This document shows, piece after piece, positions 15,674-25,206 of a stretch of DNA of 42,504 nucleotides (position 1 is the first letter of the stretch; each line of letters opens with the position of its first letter). The notes under the pieces were generated by a model, which was not told where the DNA came from, made no database searches, and saw only the letters and a program-made list of their open reading frames with translations. The stretch is from an uncultured Pseudomonadota bacterium (GTDB lineage: Bacteria; Myxococcota_A; UBA796; SXON01): contig CAIUMM010000205.1 of NCBI GenBank assembly GCA_903900265.1, positions 1-42,504 on the forward strand, in the 5' to 3' direction. Position numbers and translations under genes: made by a program.

Positions 15674-16783
15674 CTAAGCCGGAGCCCGCTTTGCGAACCG
15701 GCGGCGCCACACAAGGGTTCCAAGCACCCCCACCAGCCCAAGCGACGTGTCGGAAGGGTATTCTTCCTCGTACTGGGTCTCGTTCATCAGGTAGATCACC
15801 GTGGACGCAATCTCTTGAGTGGTGGAGTCGGCGAACACCGGGTCCACACTGTTGGTGTCCGGATAAACGATACTGTCGTAGCGCGTGAGCCAACGGTCCC
15901 CGTCCGCTGTGGTGTATCCTCCCGAGTAGGCCAGCCACATCTGGCGCATGATCCCGCCTTTTTCCAGCAAGAAATCGTAATAGAGCCCTGTCGCGTCTAC
16001 GTAATCCGGGCCCACCACATCCCAGATGTTGCCATCCGTCTCGGCCGGGTTGGCGATCGCGTCCCAACCCGACAACGTCGCGGTACCCGAGCCGAGCACG
16101 AAGATCTCCGTCCGCACGGCATCCACGCTCGAAGTACGACCGAGCTTGGCCGGGAATACCGCGTGCAGCGCGCCGTCAGCAGCCGCCCCGTAGGTGATCG
16201 CAAGGGGCTGAAGCACAGAGCCGCCCTCGGTGAGGGCGGGCACATCCGGTCGGAGTTGCACCGCCACGAACTCGTAGTCGAGCGGGTCGGCGACGTACCC
16301 GGCGACAGCGTCCGCGATGAGCGAGACGTCGTACCCGTGCTCCGTCAGCCAGTCGACTAGGCCATCCGCGTCAGAGGCAGCCAACGTCGTATAGGTGTAG
16401 TCTCCGGCAACACCGGTGCTCGTGACCACGACATCCGAGCCGTTCGTAAAGTCGCCTCCGCCGCCACTCGCGAAGCCTGCACATCCACATCCGGGCGCGC
16501 TCTCTGAGTGGTCCACCTTCACCTGCGGAGCCGATGCGAGCGCGATTGCATCGAGCTGCTCCGCATCTCCCTCCGCTACAAGGCTGACTTGCCCAGGCAC
16601 CGCCAACACCCAGGCAAAGTCCGCGGCGTCGCCCGCGTACCCGGCACGGTAGGTAACCGTGATGTGCTCGGCACCGAGATCGAACAGCGCCTGTTGCGCA
16701 TCGGAGGCCGCGAGGGAGCCGGCCTGGGGTGCAAAACCGCCACAAGCCAGAACGGGGGGGACGAGCATGGAAAGAAGGATCAT
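15674..16783 (-). CDS. DUF2330 domain protein, exported, C-terminal membrane anchor
   Basis: The 369-residue product begins with a signal peptide (MILLSMLVPPVLACGGF). The mature start CGGFAP and the following pattern (AQQALFDLG, ITVTYRAGYAGDAADFAWVLAVPG) are typical of DUF2330 proteins, which are common in myxobacteria and relatives. A Cys/Gly-rich loop (GCGCAGFASGGGG) sits near residue 110. The tail is a hydrophobic segment followed by WRRRFAKR, a single anchor or sorting tail like MYXO-CTERM. The function of the domain is not known. The ATG at 16783 is supported by GGAG in CGGAGATTCC directly upstream; an in-frame ATG 25 codons earlier lacks support. Confidence 0.88.
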   Translation of the reverse strand: MILLSMLVPPVLACGGFAPQAGSLAASDAQQALFDLGAEHITVTYRAGYAGDAADFAWVLAVPGQVSLVAEGDAEQLDAIALASAPQVKVDHSESAPGCGCAGFASGGGGDFTNGSDVVVTSTGVAGDYTYTTLAASDADGLVDWLTEHGYDVSLIADAVAGYVADPLDYEFVAVQLRPDVPALTEGGSVLQPLAITYGAAADGALHAVFPAKLGRTSSVDAVRTEIFVLGSGTATLSGWDAIANPAETDGNIWDVVGPDYVDATGLYYDFLLEKGGIMRQMWLAYSGGYTTADGDRWLTRYDSIVYPDTNSVDPVFADSTTQEIASTVIYLMNETQYEEEYPSDTSLGLVGVLGTLVWRRRFAKRAPA

Positions 16784-17050
16784 GGAATCTCCGATGGGTA
16801 GTAACAACGCCAGCGAACAGTAGGGGATGAGAACCATGAAGGCACTGTCGACGGGCACACTCTCCCGAGCCCCTCCTAATCGCTATCTGCAAGTCCGTCT
16901 CCCGCCCGAAAGCGAACCTCCGGCGTTATCGAGGATGATGGCCGTCAACCCGAGGAGCGCGGTGACCCCGGGTGGCCAGGGCGGCCGGAGCCAATCTACG
17001 GGCTTTACCCAACGAGGACTGACGCGCACGGGCGCAATACGCTACGCCCG

Positions 17051-17953
17051 ATGCCCCTCGGCCCCCGCTTCACCCTCGACCAGCTGCTCGTGTTGGACGC
17101 GATCGCGCGCACCGGCTCGTTCGCGGGGGCGGCGCGGGAGCTGCATCGCGTGCCTTCGGCGGTCAGCTACACGGTCCAAGCCCTCGAAGAGGCCGTCAGC
17201 GTGCCGATCTTCGACCGCTCGGGCCACCGCGCGGTGCTGACCGCGGGCGGGCGGCACTTGTTGGAGTCCGCGCGCGACCTGCTGACCCGGGCGCGCCAGC
17301 TGGATGCGGTGGCGTCGAGCCTCGGGGATGGCTGGGAGCCCGAGCTGCAGGTCGTGGTCGACGGCGTGTTCCCGCTCGCGCCGCTGCTGCACGCGCTGCG
17401 GGTGTTCGGCGAGCGCGGTATCCCCACGCAGATCCGCATCGACGTCGAATACCAGGACGGCGTGCTGGAGCGCTTCAGCACCGACCACGCGCAGTTCATG
17501 ATCGCGCTGGGCCTCGAAGACGGTGGTCGCCTGAAAGGCATCGCGCTCCCCCCGCTCGACATGGTGCTCGTCGCCGCCGCCGATCACCCGCTTGCCACCG
17601 CGCGGGGCTTGTCGCGGGACGCGCTGTCCGCCTACGTGGATCTGGTCGTCAAGGACTCGGCGTCTACCTTCGCGCAGAAGCCGCGCCAGTCGTTCCTTGG
17701 GACGCAGCACGTGGTGCGGTTCTCCGACTTCCACTCCAAGCGCGAGGCGCTGCGGTCCGGCGTCGGCTTCGGCTGGCTGCCGCTGCACCTCGCCCAGAGC
17801 GATCTGGACAGCGGCGCGCTGGCGATCCTCGACCTGCCCGAAGGAAACCGCTGGACCTACGCGCCTCAGCTGATCACCCGCCGCGAGGAGCCCCCCGGCC
17901 GCGCGGCAGCGCTGTTCATCGCGCTGCTGCTCGAGCACCACCGAATCGCTTGA
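17051..17953 (+). CDS. LysR-family transcriptional regulator
   Basis: The 300-residue product has the LysR winged HTH at residues 5-65 (FTLDQLLVLDAIARTGSFAG, AARELHRVPSAVSYTVQALE). A linker helix and an effector-binding domain (about 90-295) follow, with the characteristic alternating strands and helices (LQVVVDG, PPLDMVLVAAADHPLA, GVGFGWLPLHLA). Length is standard. LysR regulators usually control a divergent neighbour; here the upstream neighbour (DUF2330, minus strand, 267 bp away) is the only divergent gene, so it is a possible but unproven target. The ATG at 17051 lies immediately before the HTH. Confidence 0.95.
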   Translation: MPLGPRFTLDQLLVLDAIARTGSFAGAARELHRVPSAVSYTVQALEEAVSVPIFDRSGHRAVLTAGGRHLLESARDLLTRARQLDAVASSLGDGWEPELQVVVDGVFPLAPLLHALRVFGERGIPTQIRIDVEYQDGVLERFSTDHAQFMIALGLEDGGRLKGIALPPLDMVLVAAADHPLATARGLSRDALSAYVDLVVKDSASTFAQKPRQSFLGTQHVVRFSDFHSKREALRSGVGFGWLPLHLAQSDLDSGALAILDLPEGNRWTYAPQLITRREEPPGRAAALFIALLLEHHRIA

Positions 17954-18062
17954 ACGCGGCAGTGGTCCCTTGACCAAAAAATCCGAACGAGTCACACAAA
18001 AAGATTCGCTTTCAATGATGGAGTCATTCCGGTAACCTTTTTGAAACAACTCGGAGCCTCTC

Positions 18063-19016
18063 ATGGTCGTCTTCCTCTCGCTGCTCGCTTGCTCGGACTC
18101 GGACTTCGGCCTGTCGGGGGTCAAAGATCCGGTCGCGAAAGCAGAAGACACCGCTGCTCCTTTCGAGGACACCGCCGAGACCGCCGACACCGCGCCCGAA
18201 GACACCGCGGACAGCGACACTCAGGTGACGGAAGACACCGCGCCCACCGACACCGCGCCTCCCGAAGACACCGCGACGCCCGACGACCCGGCGCCCACCG
18301 ACGACTGCACCGAGACCGACGACCTCATCTACGTGCTCTCCCGCGATGACAGCACCCTCTACACCTTCGACCCCGCGTCCCTCACCTTCTCCTCGCTCGG
18401 CAAGGTCGACTGCGGCACCAGCCAGACCCCGGGCTCGATGGCCGTCAATCGCTCCGGCACCGCGTACGTGCGCTACGCCGACAACAGCCTGTACTCCCTC
18501 GATCTCGCGTCGATGACGTGCTCCAGCACCACGTACTCCGACCGTCGCACCCACTTCGACAGCTTCGGCATGGGCTACTCCACCGACAGCGCCGACACCT
18601 GGCGCGAGCAGCTCTACATCGCCAACGCCACCACCCTCGGCCTGCTCGACCCCTCCAGCGGCACGGTCACCACGCTGGGCCGCTTGCCCAGCCAGTCCGA
18701 GCTGACCGGCAACGCTGACGGCGAGCTGTGGGCGATCCTCCCGCTCGAGACCCCCGCCGAGCTGGTCCAGATCGACAAGACCAACGGCACCACGCTCGCC
18801 ACCATCACCATGCGCGCGTTCCCCGACCCCAGCGGCATCGACACCTTCGCGTTCGCCACCTGGAGCGGCGACTTCTACGTGTTCGTGCGCGAATACGGCA
18901 TGGGCAGCTCCACCGACGTCTACAAGGTGACATCGACCGGCGCGATGTCCAAGGTGCTCAGCGACGTCGGCTTCGACGTGGTCGGCGCCGGCGTGTCGAC
19001 CTGCGCGCCGAGCTAG
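18063..19016 (+). CDS. Lipoprotein with Asp/Thr-rich linker and beta-propeller-like domain
   Basis: The 317-residue product begins MVVFLSLLACSDSD: a very short signal core with lipobox LLAC (Cys10). Residues about 28-82 form a low-complexity linker built from D-T-A and E-D-T units. A domain of about 235 residues follows (from DDLIYVLSRDD) with regular strand repeats such as STLYTFDPASLTFSSLG, NSLYSLDLASMTC and TTLGLLDPSSGTVTTLG, a seven-bladed-propeller style pattern. It probably sits on the outer membrane surface; ligand unknown. The start is well supported by CGGAGCCTCTC just upstream. The A+T-rich 17970-18060 region is the likely promoter; TTGACC at 17970-17975 resembles a -35 but no matching -10 is clear. 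Confidence 0.82.
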   Translation: MVVFLSLLACSDSDFGLSGVKDPVAKAEDTAAPFEDTAETADTAPEDTADSDTQVTEDTAPTDTAPPEDTATPDDPAPTDDCTETDDLIYVLSRDDSTLYTFDPASLTFSSLGKVDCGTSQTPGSMAVNRSGTAYVRYADNSLYSLDLASMTCSSTTYSDRRTHFDSFGMGYSTDSADTWREQLYIANATTLGLLDPSSGTVTTLGRLPSQSELTGNADGELWAILPLETPAELVQIDKTNGTTLATITMRAFPDPSGIDTFAFATWSGDFYVFVREYGMGSSTDVYKVTSTGAMSKVLSDVGFDVVGAGVSTCAPS

Positions 19017-19045
19017 GCGCGGAGCGAAGGCTCACAACGACGCGC

Positions 19046-22000
19046 CTATGCGCGAGCGTTCCAAACCCAGCCGGGCAGCGCTTCGAGACGGGCTACGCGC
19101 TGCGGAGTGAGCCGGTCGCGAGTTCGGCGTTGTACACTGACCCACTGGCCGAGCGGATACCCGTCCTCGGTTTTGAAACTCGCCGACACCCGCGCACCCG
19201 TGTGCCGGGCGACATAAAATTCGAGGCGAGCAAATCCGTCCTCCCAGTCTGCGTCCCGCACGTCCCAAACCCAACCTGGAAGCGCTTCGAGACGTGAGAT
19301 GCAATCCTCAGAAAGCTTCACTCGCTTCCGGCGCTGCGCTGACACCCAGTCGGACAAGGAGAACCCATCATCAGCTGTGATGCCTTTCGGCAGTCGGGCA
19401 AGTCCCGCTTTGGCTACATATTGCTGGAGTTGAGCGAAGGCCCATTCCCAGGACGCATCGCGCGAGTTCAAGGCCCAGCCAGGAAGCGCAGCTAGCCGAT
19501 CGGCCCGACTGGGGATCAGCGAGCCACGATCCTGACGCTGATGGGTCACCCACTGGCCGAGCCGGTATCCATCTTCACTCTTGTACATCACCGGGACATT
19601 AGTGTCGCCGTTGAGCGCGACGTAGTGTTGAAGCTGGGAGAACCCAACCTCCCACGCGGCAGCGCCAGCACTCCACGTCCAGCCGGAGAGTCCTTCAAGG
19701 CGGGCAACACGCTCAGCCGCAAGCGTTTTACGAGAGGCGCGCTGACTGCTGACCCACTGCCCGAGTCGATAGCCGGAGGCAGTCCTGAACGGGGTGGGCA
19801 CTTTTGCGTCACCCTCCCGTTCTGCGTATGCCTTGAGCTCCGCGAAGCCCGTTTCCCAGTCAGCGGCGAACGGCTCCCAGACCCATCCGGACAGCGCCTC
19901 AAGGCGGGAGGCTCGATCCGGCGACAATGTCGTCTGCTTGCTACGCTGCATACTTACCCAAGCACCGAGCCGATACCCTGATTCGGTCTCAAAGCGCCCA
20001 GAGACGCGGGCGTACCCGCATTGTTCAACGAACGCGAGCAGCTGAGCGAAGCCCAGTTCCCAAGCTGCGACATCGGTATTCCATACCCAGTCCGGGAACG
20101 CCTCAAGACGAACAATAGCCTCATCGGTCAACTTTGCGCGTCGTTGCCTCTGCGCAACGACCCATTGCCCAAGCGGGTAGCCCTCATCGCCCACAAAGTC
20201 GCTGGACGGCTGGGCGCTGCCGTGAGTCTTCGCGTACTGCACAAGATGACGAAATCCGTCTTCCCATGCGGCGAGTTGGGTATCCCAGACCCAGCGAGGG
20301 AGCGCCTCCAATCGCGCTGCGCGCTCGTATGACAGGGCACGCGGACGTCGAGTACCTACCTCCGGGTCCGGCCGGTTGGCGCGTTGGTCACTGACCCAGT
20401 CCCCAAGCGGATAGCCGGTGTCGGTCCGGTAAAACTTCGGGACGCGCGCATCGCCATGTTCGTGAACATACGCAGCCAGATGCCCAAATCCTATCTCCCA
20501 AACCGCGTCATGGGTATTCCATGTCCAGTTCCCAAGTGCCTCCAAACGAGCAACACGCTCAGGCGAGAGCCTAGCACGCATCGCCCGTTGCGTGGTGACC
20601 CAAACCCCGAGCGGAAAGCCGCCATCCGCCTTGAACGGCCTCGGAACCCTTGGGTCGCCGAGTAATGCCACATATGACTTGAGCAATACAAAGCCCTCTT
20701 CCCATGCAGCGTCAACGGCGTTCCAGGCCCAACCCGGCAAGGCCTCGAGTCGCCGGGCGTGCGCGCCACTTCGAGATCGAGCGTTCTTCCGCTGGACGCT
20801 GACCCATTGGCCAAGTCGAAAGTCTCCGGTGGTGATGAACGCAGTAGGAACGCACGCTCCTCCAGTCTGCTCAACGTATGCAAGCAGATGCCCGAAACCC
20901 TCCTCCCACGAAGACGTCGTTCGTTCGACCATCTTCGTGATGATCGCGTTCGCAAACGAGTCACCCACCACTGCAACGGGTATATCAATCACCAGTTTTG
21001 ACGGTAGGTCTTCCTGGCCCAGCCGGCCTTGGCGCCCGAGACGCCGGCGCGCTGCATCCAATTGGTCAGCGAGGTCCTCGTCGTGATCGCGAAGCGCGCG
21101 AACGACGGACCAAACAGGCTCGAAGGCCGAGCTTTCAAGGATCGCCTCGTCGCTCTCCCCTTCGGGGACAAATACCGGAATCACGATGGTTCCGAGCGAT
21201 TTGTCCGTACTCAAGCGAATCGCGCGTCCTACCGCCTGAACGATATCGACCTGCGAACGCCGCGGGTCAATGAACGCGACGCCGTCGATAGACGGCACAT
21301 CAACTCCCTCCGACAAACATCGTGCGTTTGCAAGAAGAGCGTACTCGCCAGATTCAATATTGCGAAGTCGCCCGAGTCTGGTGCGACGGTCACCGGTGGC
21401 CATATCCCCGGCAACATGGTCAAAAACCAGTCGCCCCTGTGGCGCCTTGTCGTGTGGAAGCCGAGCGATCACGCCGGGTAGCTCTTCCACAAATCCCCGG
21501 GCAGCGGCCACCCGGCTGTGAAATGAGATCACTCGATGAAGTCGATAGTCATGCATCGCTTTGGCGAGCCCGATCTGGCGCGCCAGCGTGCGTGCATCCG
21601 TCGTGATGCCATCAACCTCGACAACAGCGCCATGATTCGCCAACTCATAGGCTTGTCGGTCGCTGATACCGACGACGACGACTCGATAGTCGGAGAGCAA
21701 GTCGCGACGAATCGCCTCACCAAAAGACAGGCGATGCACTTCCGGGCCGAACAGCACCTCGTCGTCCATCGAGGCCACAAGAAGGTCGGTCTCGCCGAAC
21801 GTCCGCGCCTGACCTCCCGTGAAGTAGCGGGGCGTCGCGGTGAAGAACAGCCTCCTAGCTGCGGGGATGCGTTCGTCGTCGAGCACAGCCGCGAAATCGC
21901 GAGATGCGCTGCCAGCGAGCTGGTGTGCTTCGTCCGCAAGAATCAGGTCGAAGCGTATTTGTGCACCGCCAATGGCTTCCGCTATGCGCGGCGATGATTG

Positions 22001-22852
22001 GTAGGTTGAGAACACCACCCGGTCCCCCCCTCGCTGGAGGAATCTTCGGATCTGGGCAGGGTCGGTGGTGACCGGAACGCCGATCTCGCCGACGCTGGCA
22101 ACGAAGCTATCCACGTCCTTTCCGACGACAGTCTCGTCCGAGCAGACAGCGAGGAACTCGAACGGCCGGGTCCGATGCGCAGTCCATTCTTGAAGAACTT
22201 GCGCCACGAGGAACAGCGAAGGCACAACGACAAGTGTGCACCGGCTCATGAGCAGCTCGTGCGCCCATAGCTGCACGAGCGTCTTCCCGGTGCCGCACGC
22301 CATGATCACCCGACCGCGACCGCCGTCCGGGACAGCGCGAATCGCGCTCAACGCCTCCTGCTGGTGGGGCCTTGGGGTTCGCTGCGGCGGTCTCGCCGGA
22401 GTTGCGCCGTCCCAGGTCTCTGGCCAATCAATCGACCTTGCGAGCAGATCGCTAAGCATCAAAAGCGACGCCGGTTTCTCTTGCCCGCGCATCACGCGAC
22501 GGGCATTTGGACTCATGCAGTCGGTTGTTGCAATCAAGAGCCGAAAGGCGATCTCAGGCCGGTTTGATTCACTAAGAAAGCTGTCAATATCAGACTTTGT
22601 GACCGCGGTGGTGGGCGCATACGCCTTCGTCTGAATCGCCCACAGGTCGCCACCGTGCGTCTCGGCGACAAGGTCGATGCCAGCGTCCGGCCCCCAGCGC
22701 CCCGACCAATCCGCCCACAGCCAGACACGGCGAATCTGTGACGCATAGACCGGATCGTGCAGGAGAAACCAAGCACACAGACGCTCAAACCTGTGTCCCT
22801 TCACATTGGTATCGGCGGGCAACTGAGCGAGGAGAACGTCGAGTGCAGGCAT
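19046..22852 (-). CDS. Mrr-like nuclease domain + DEAH helicase + nine helicase-associated (HA) repeats
   Basis: This 1268-residue protein has three parts. Residues about 15-120 are a restriction-endonuclease-like (Mrr/PD-(D/E)xK) domain, with Glu23, Asp60 and Gln74-Thr-Lys76 (GIDLV, AIQTK). Residues about 160-600 are a superfamily 2 helicase: ACGTGKT, ADEAHQL, FFTATP, SFHSRV, and QAVGRAIR at the end. Residues 647-1268 are nine HA repeats of 68 residues (the third has 78), each W..GF..L..Y ... GY.LG.WV..QR ... RLEALPGW.W; the protein stops exactly at the end of repeat nine. It is isolated, with no partner gene. Its G+C is visibly lower than its neighbours (about 60% in a sampled line), a sign of transfer. 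A role in cutting or unwinding foreign DNA is inferred. Confidence 0.92.
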   Translation of the reverse strand: MPALDVLLAQLPADTNVKGHRFERLCAWFLLHDPVYASQIRRVWLWADWSGRWGPDAGIDLVAETHGGDLWAIQTKAYAPTTAVTKSDIDSFLSESNRPEIAFRLLIATTDCMSPNARRVMRGQEKPASLLMLSDLLARSIDWPETWDGATPARPPQRTPRPHQQEALSAIRAVPDGGRGRVIMACGTGKTLVQLWAHELLMSRCTLVVVPSLFLVAQVLQEWTAHRTRPFEFLAVCSDETVVGKDVDSFVASVGEIGVPVTTDPAQIRRFLQRGGDRVVFSTYQSSPRIAEAIGGAQIRFDLILADEAHQLAGSASRDFAAVLDDERIPAARRLFFTATPRYFTGGQARTFGETDLLVASMDDEVLFGPEVHRLSFGEAIRRDLLSDYRVVVVGISDRQAYELANHGAVVEVDGITTDARTLARQIGLAKAMHDYRLHRVISFHSRVAAARGFVEELPGVIARLPHDKAPQGRLVFDHVAGDMATGDRRTRLGRLRNIESGEYALLANARCLSEGVDVPSIDGVAFIDPRRSQVDIVQAVGRAIRLSTDKSLGTIVIPVFVPEGESDEAILESSAFEPVWSVVRALRDHDEDLADQLDAARRRLGRQGRLGQEDLPSKLVIDIPVAVVGDSFANAIITKMVERTTSSWEEGFGHLLAYVEQTGGACVPTAFITTGDFRLGQWVSVQRKNARSRSGAHARRLEALPGWAWNAVDAAWEEGFVLLKSYVALLGDPRVPRPFKADGGFPLGVWVTTQRAMRARLSPERVARLEALGNWTWNTHDAVWEIGFGHLAAYVHEHGDARVPKFYRTDTGYPLGDWVSDQRANRPDPEVGTRRPRALSYERAARLEALPRWVWDTQLAAWEDGFRHLVQYAKTHGSAQPSSDFVGDEGYPLGQWVVAQRQRRAKLTDEAIVRLEAFPDWVWNTDVAAWELGFAQLLAFVEQCGYARVSGRFETESGYRLGAWVSMQRSKQTTLSPDRASRLEALSGWVWEPFAADWETGFAELKAYAEREGDAKVPTPFRTASGYRLGQWVSSQRASRKTLAAERVARLEGLSGWTWSAGAAAWEVGFSQLQHYVALNGDTNVPVMYKSEDGYRLGQWVTHQRQDRGSLIPSRADRLAALPGWALNSRDASWEWAFAQLQQYVAKAGLARLPKGITADDGFSLSDWVSAQRRKRVKLSEDCISRLEALPGWVWDVRDADWEDGFARLEFYVARHTGARVSASFKTEDGYPLGQWVSVQRRTRDRLTPQRVARLEALPGWVWNARA
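19049..20914 (-). repeat. DNA segment encoding nine tandem HA repeats
   Basis: The 3' half of the helicase gene is built of nine units of about 204 bp (one 234 bp), diverged at DNA level but clear in translation. The third unit has a 10-residue insertion in the loop after the QR motif (NRPDPEVGTR region). Conserved positions are the paired aromatic residues, Gly-x-Trp-Val, Gln-Arg and the closing Leu-Glu-Ala-Leu-Pro-x-Trp. Confidence 0.88.
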
Positions 22853-22944
22853 GGCGATGCACGCCTATTCCGATAGGAGCAACCCCGCAGATCCGTTATC
22901 GAACCAGAGGCGATGCAATCCGGACAGCCATGGCCCGCGCCCAC

Positions 22945-25107
22945 TCACAATGACGGCGTCACGCCCAGCTCGGTGACCAGCGCATCGGCGTTGGCGACCG
23001 CGTCCAAGTAGTAGAGCACGTAGCGGATGTCGCAGTGGATGGTGCGCGCCATCACCGGGTCGAAGAGCCAGTCGCTGGCGATGCCTTCGTAGTTGCCGTC
23101 AAACGCGAGGCCGACGAGGTGCCCCTTGGCGTCGAGCGTCGGCGAGCCGCTGTTGCCGCCGGTGATGTCCAGATCGGACAAGAAGTCGACCGGCACGCTG
23201 CCGAGCTTGGCGTCGAGGTACGGGCCGCGCTTCCCAGACTGGATCGCGGCGAGCAAGGCGGGAGGCGCGTTGAAGGGCCAAGCGCCGGCCTTCTCGACGA
23301 TGCCCTCGAGGCGCGTCTGCGGCAGGTAGTGAACGGCGTCGCGGCCGTCGTAGCCCTGCACGGTCCCAAAGGTGACCCGCAGCGTGCCGTTGGCGTCGGG
23401 GTAGCTGCGCGCGGGATCGAGCTGGCGCAGCGCGTCGGCGTAGACCGGACGCAAGCGAGCGATGGCGCCGGCGTCGGTCTTGCCTTCGGTGCGCCGGGCC
23501 TCGTCGTAGGGCCAGAGCGCGGTGGCGAGCGAGAGGAAACCGTCGGTGGAAGCGGTGATCGTCGCGGTCTTGGCCGAAAACAGCGCCTCACGCTCAGCGA
23601 CGGTGTCGATGGCCGAGTCGGTGAACAGGCGGGTGATCGCCGCGTCTACCGCGGCTTCGGGCGACGCCGCCTTCGGCAGCCACGCCATCAGCTCGGGGAC
23701 CTGCTGATCTACAGGCAACGTGGCAGCTTCAAGCAGGAGCTTTTTCAAGTACCGCCGCTCGGTCTCCAGATGGAGCCCCTTCTGCAAGGACACGAGGCGC
23801 GCCTTGACGCGCGGAAGATCGCGCTCTTGAAAGCCGATCTCCCGCTTGGCGTCCGGCTTTTCGCGCTCCTTCGCCGCACGCAGGATCGTGCGGGCCGCGC
23901 TCAACAGGTCGGAGCGCCCCAGCCAGCCCATGACCTCGTCGCGGTCGAGGGTGCTGTCCCGGCGCGTCAGCACCGTGCGTAGCTCGGCGATCGCGGCTGC
24001 ATACTTGGCGGTGCGCGCCGGATCCGCGGCGATCCACGCGTCGAGCGCTACGTCGCGGGCCTTCGCGGTAGTCACGACCCCGGAGCGCGTGAACCCAACC
24101 AAGGCACCCTTGTTGTTGAAGAGTCCGTTGGACACGGAGCTGCGCGACACGTTCAACAGCGGCTCGGCCGTGGCGTCGAGCTTCACCATCTCGGCGTACA
24201 ACCCTAACAGCCACTCCTGACGCGCGATGCGCCGCGGCATGCTGATGGTGGCGCTGCGCTCCAGCTCCAGCCCGGTCTGCCAGCGCTCGGTGCGTCCCGG
24301 ATACCCAGCGACCATCACAAAGCCGCCCGGGTCCACGCCCGCCGCTTCGACGGTCAGCGTCTGAGCGGGGTGGTACGGCACGTTGTTCACCGCGTAGTCT
24401 GCGGGCTTCCCGTCCGGCCCGACATAGGCGCGCAAGAAGCCAAAGTCGCCCGAGTGGCGCGGCCAGTGCCAGTTGTCGATGTCATCGCCGTAGTTGCCCA
24501 CGCTGTCGGGCGGGGCCATGACTACGCGCACGTCGCGGAGCTCCAACTGCGTGATCAGCGAGTAGCGCAGGCCCTCGTAGTAGGAGGCGACCCGGCAGCG
24601 ACGGCCGGGGCTATCCTTCTCGCACGTGGCGACGAGCTTCTTGGTGGCGTCGTCGATGCGGGCCTTGCGGTCCAAGTCGGACAGCGTGGACGGGATCTTC
24701 CCGCTGCCTTTGCCGACAATTTTCTCGGTGACGTCGACGATGGACTCGGTGATCGAGACCGTCTTGCTCGGGCCGGAGGAGCGCTCGTCGGCGCGGGTCG
24801 GCGCGTAGAAGCCGGTGGCGACGAGATCTTCGCCGGGGAGCTGCGCTTGCTGCAGGTCTCCGACGACGCAATGGTGGTTGGTGACGAGCAGGCCGTCGTT
24901 CGACACAAACGACGCCGTGCAGCCGCCGAGCGAGACGATCGCCCCTAACGGAGCCTGATCGAGGCGTGCGAGCGCAGCGGGATCACCGGGAAAGCCCGCG
25001 GTCTTCAGCGGCTCAGCGAGGCTGGGGAGCTGCGCCGGCTCCCACATCCCCTCCACCGCGTAAGCAGACGAGTACAACAAAGGCAGACAGAGTGTGAGCA
25101 GCGACAT
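22945..25107 (-). CDS. S46-family dipeptidyl-peptidase (DPP7-like)
   Basis: The 720-residue product is full length for family S46, with a signal peptide (LTLCLPLLYSSAYA) and mature start VEGMWEP. The catalytic triad is visible: His in TNHHC (77-80), Asp in DNWHWPRHSGDF, and Ser653 in GGNSGSP. The residue 18 after that Ser is Gly671 (in FDGNYEG); S46 enzymes with Gly here prefer hydrophobic P1 residues (DPP7 type), while Arg marks Asp/Glu-specific DPP11. It would release dipeptides from peptide N-termini in the periplasm. The POT-like transporter gene at 25207 is divergent, with 99 bp between starts, suggesting joint control and a shared peptide-feeding role. The ATG at 25107 starts the signal peptide. 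Confidence 0.93.
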   Translation of the reverse strand: MSLLTLCLPLLYSSAYAVEGMWEPAQLPSLAEPLKTAGFPGDPAALARLDQAPLGAIVSLGGCTASFVSNDGLLVTNHHCVVGDLQQAQLPGEDLVATGFYAPTRADERSSGPSKTVSITESIVDVTEKIVGKGSGKIPSTLSDLDRKARIDDATKKLVATCEKDSPGRRCRVASYYEGLRYSLITQLELRDVRVVMAPPDSVGNYGDDIDNWHWPRHSGDFGFLRAYVGPDGKPADYAVNNVPYHPAQTLTVEAAGVDPGGFVMVAGYPGRTERWQTGLELERSATISMPRRIARQEWLLGLYAEMVKLDATAEPLLNVSRSSVSNGLFNNKGALVGFTRSGVVTTAKARDVALDAWIAADPARTAKYAAAIAELRTVLTRRDSTLDRDEVMGWLGRSDLLSAARTILRAAKEREKPDAKREIGFQERDLPRVKARLVSLQKGLHLETERRYLKKLLLEAATLPVDQQVPELMAWLPKAASPEAAVDAAITRLFTDSAIDTVAEREALFSAKTATITASTDGFLSLATALWPYDEARRTEGKTDAGAIARLRPVYADALRQLDPARSYPDANGTLRVTFGTVQGYDGRDAVHYLPQTRLEGIVEKAGAWPFNAPPALLAAIQSGKRGPYLDAKLGSVPVDFLSDLDITGGNSGSPTLDAKGHLVGLAFDGNYEGIASDWLFDPVMARTIHCDIRYVLYYLDAVANADALVTELGVTPSL

Positions 25108-25206
25108 CCGGCCCTGCTAACGCCTCGCGGACACGAAAACAGTTACGTCGCCCGCGCCCGATACGAGTCTGGCACACGAACCCCACGACCCAAGGGATCC
25201 GCCCGC

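Noticed and set aside
15338..16360. 340-codon plus-strand frame spanning the gene-free interval
   Set aside because: It runs antisense into the DUF2330 gene, and its first part is Arg/Cys-rich with no recognisable domain.
17970..17998. Possible sigma-70 promoter before the lipoprotein at 18063
   Set aside because: TTGACC resembles a -35, but the expected -10 position reads CACACA, so no promoter is called.
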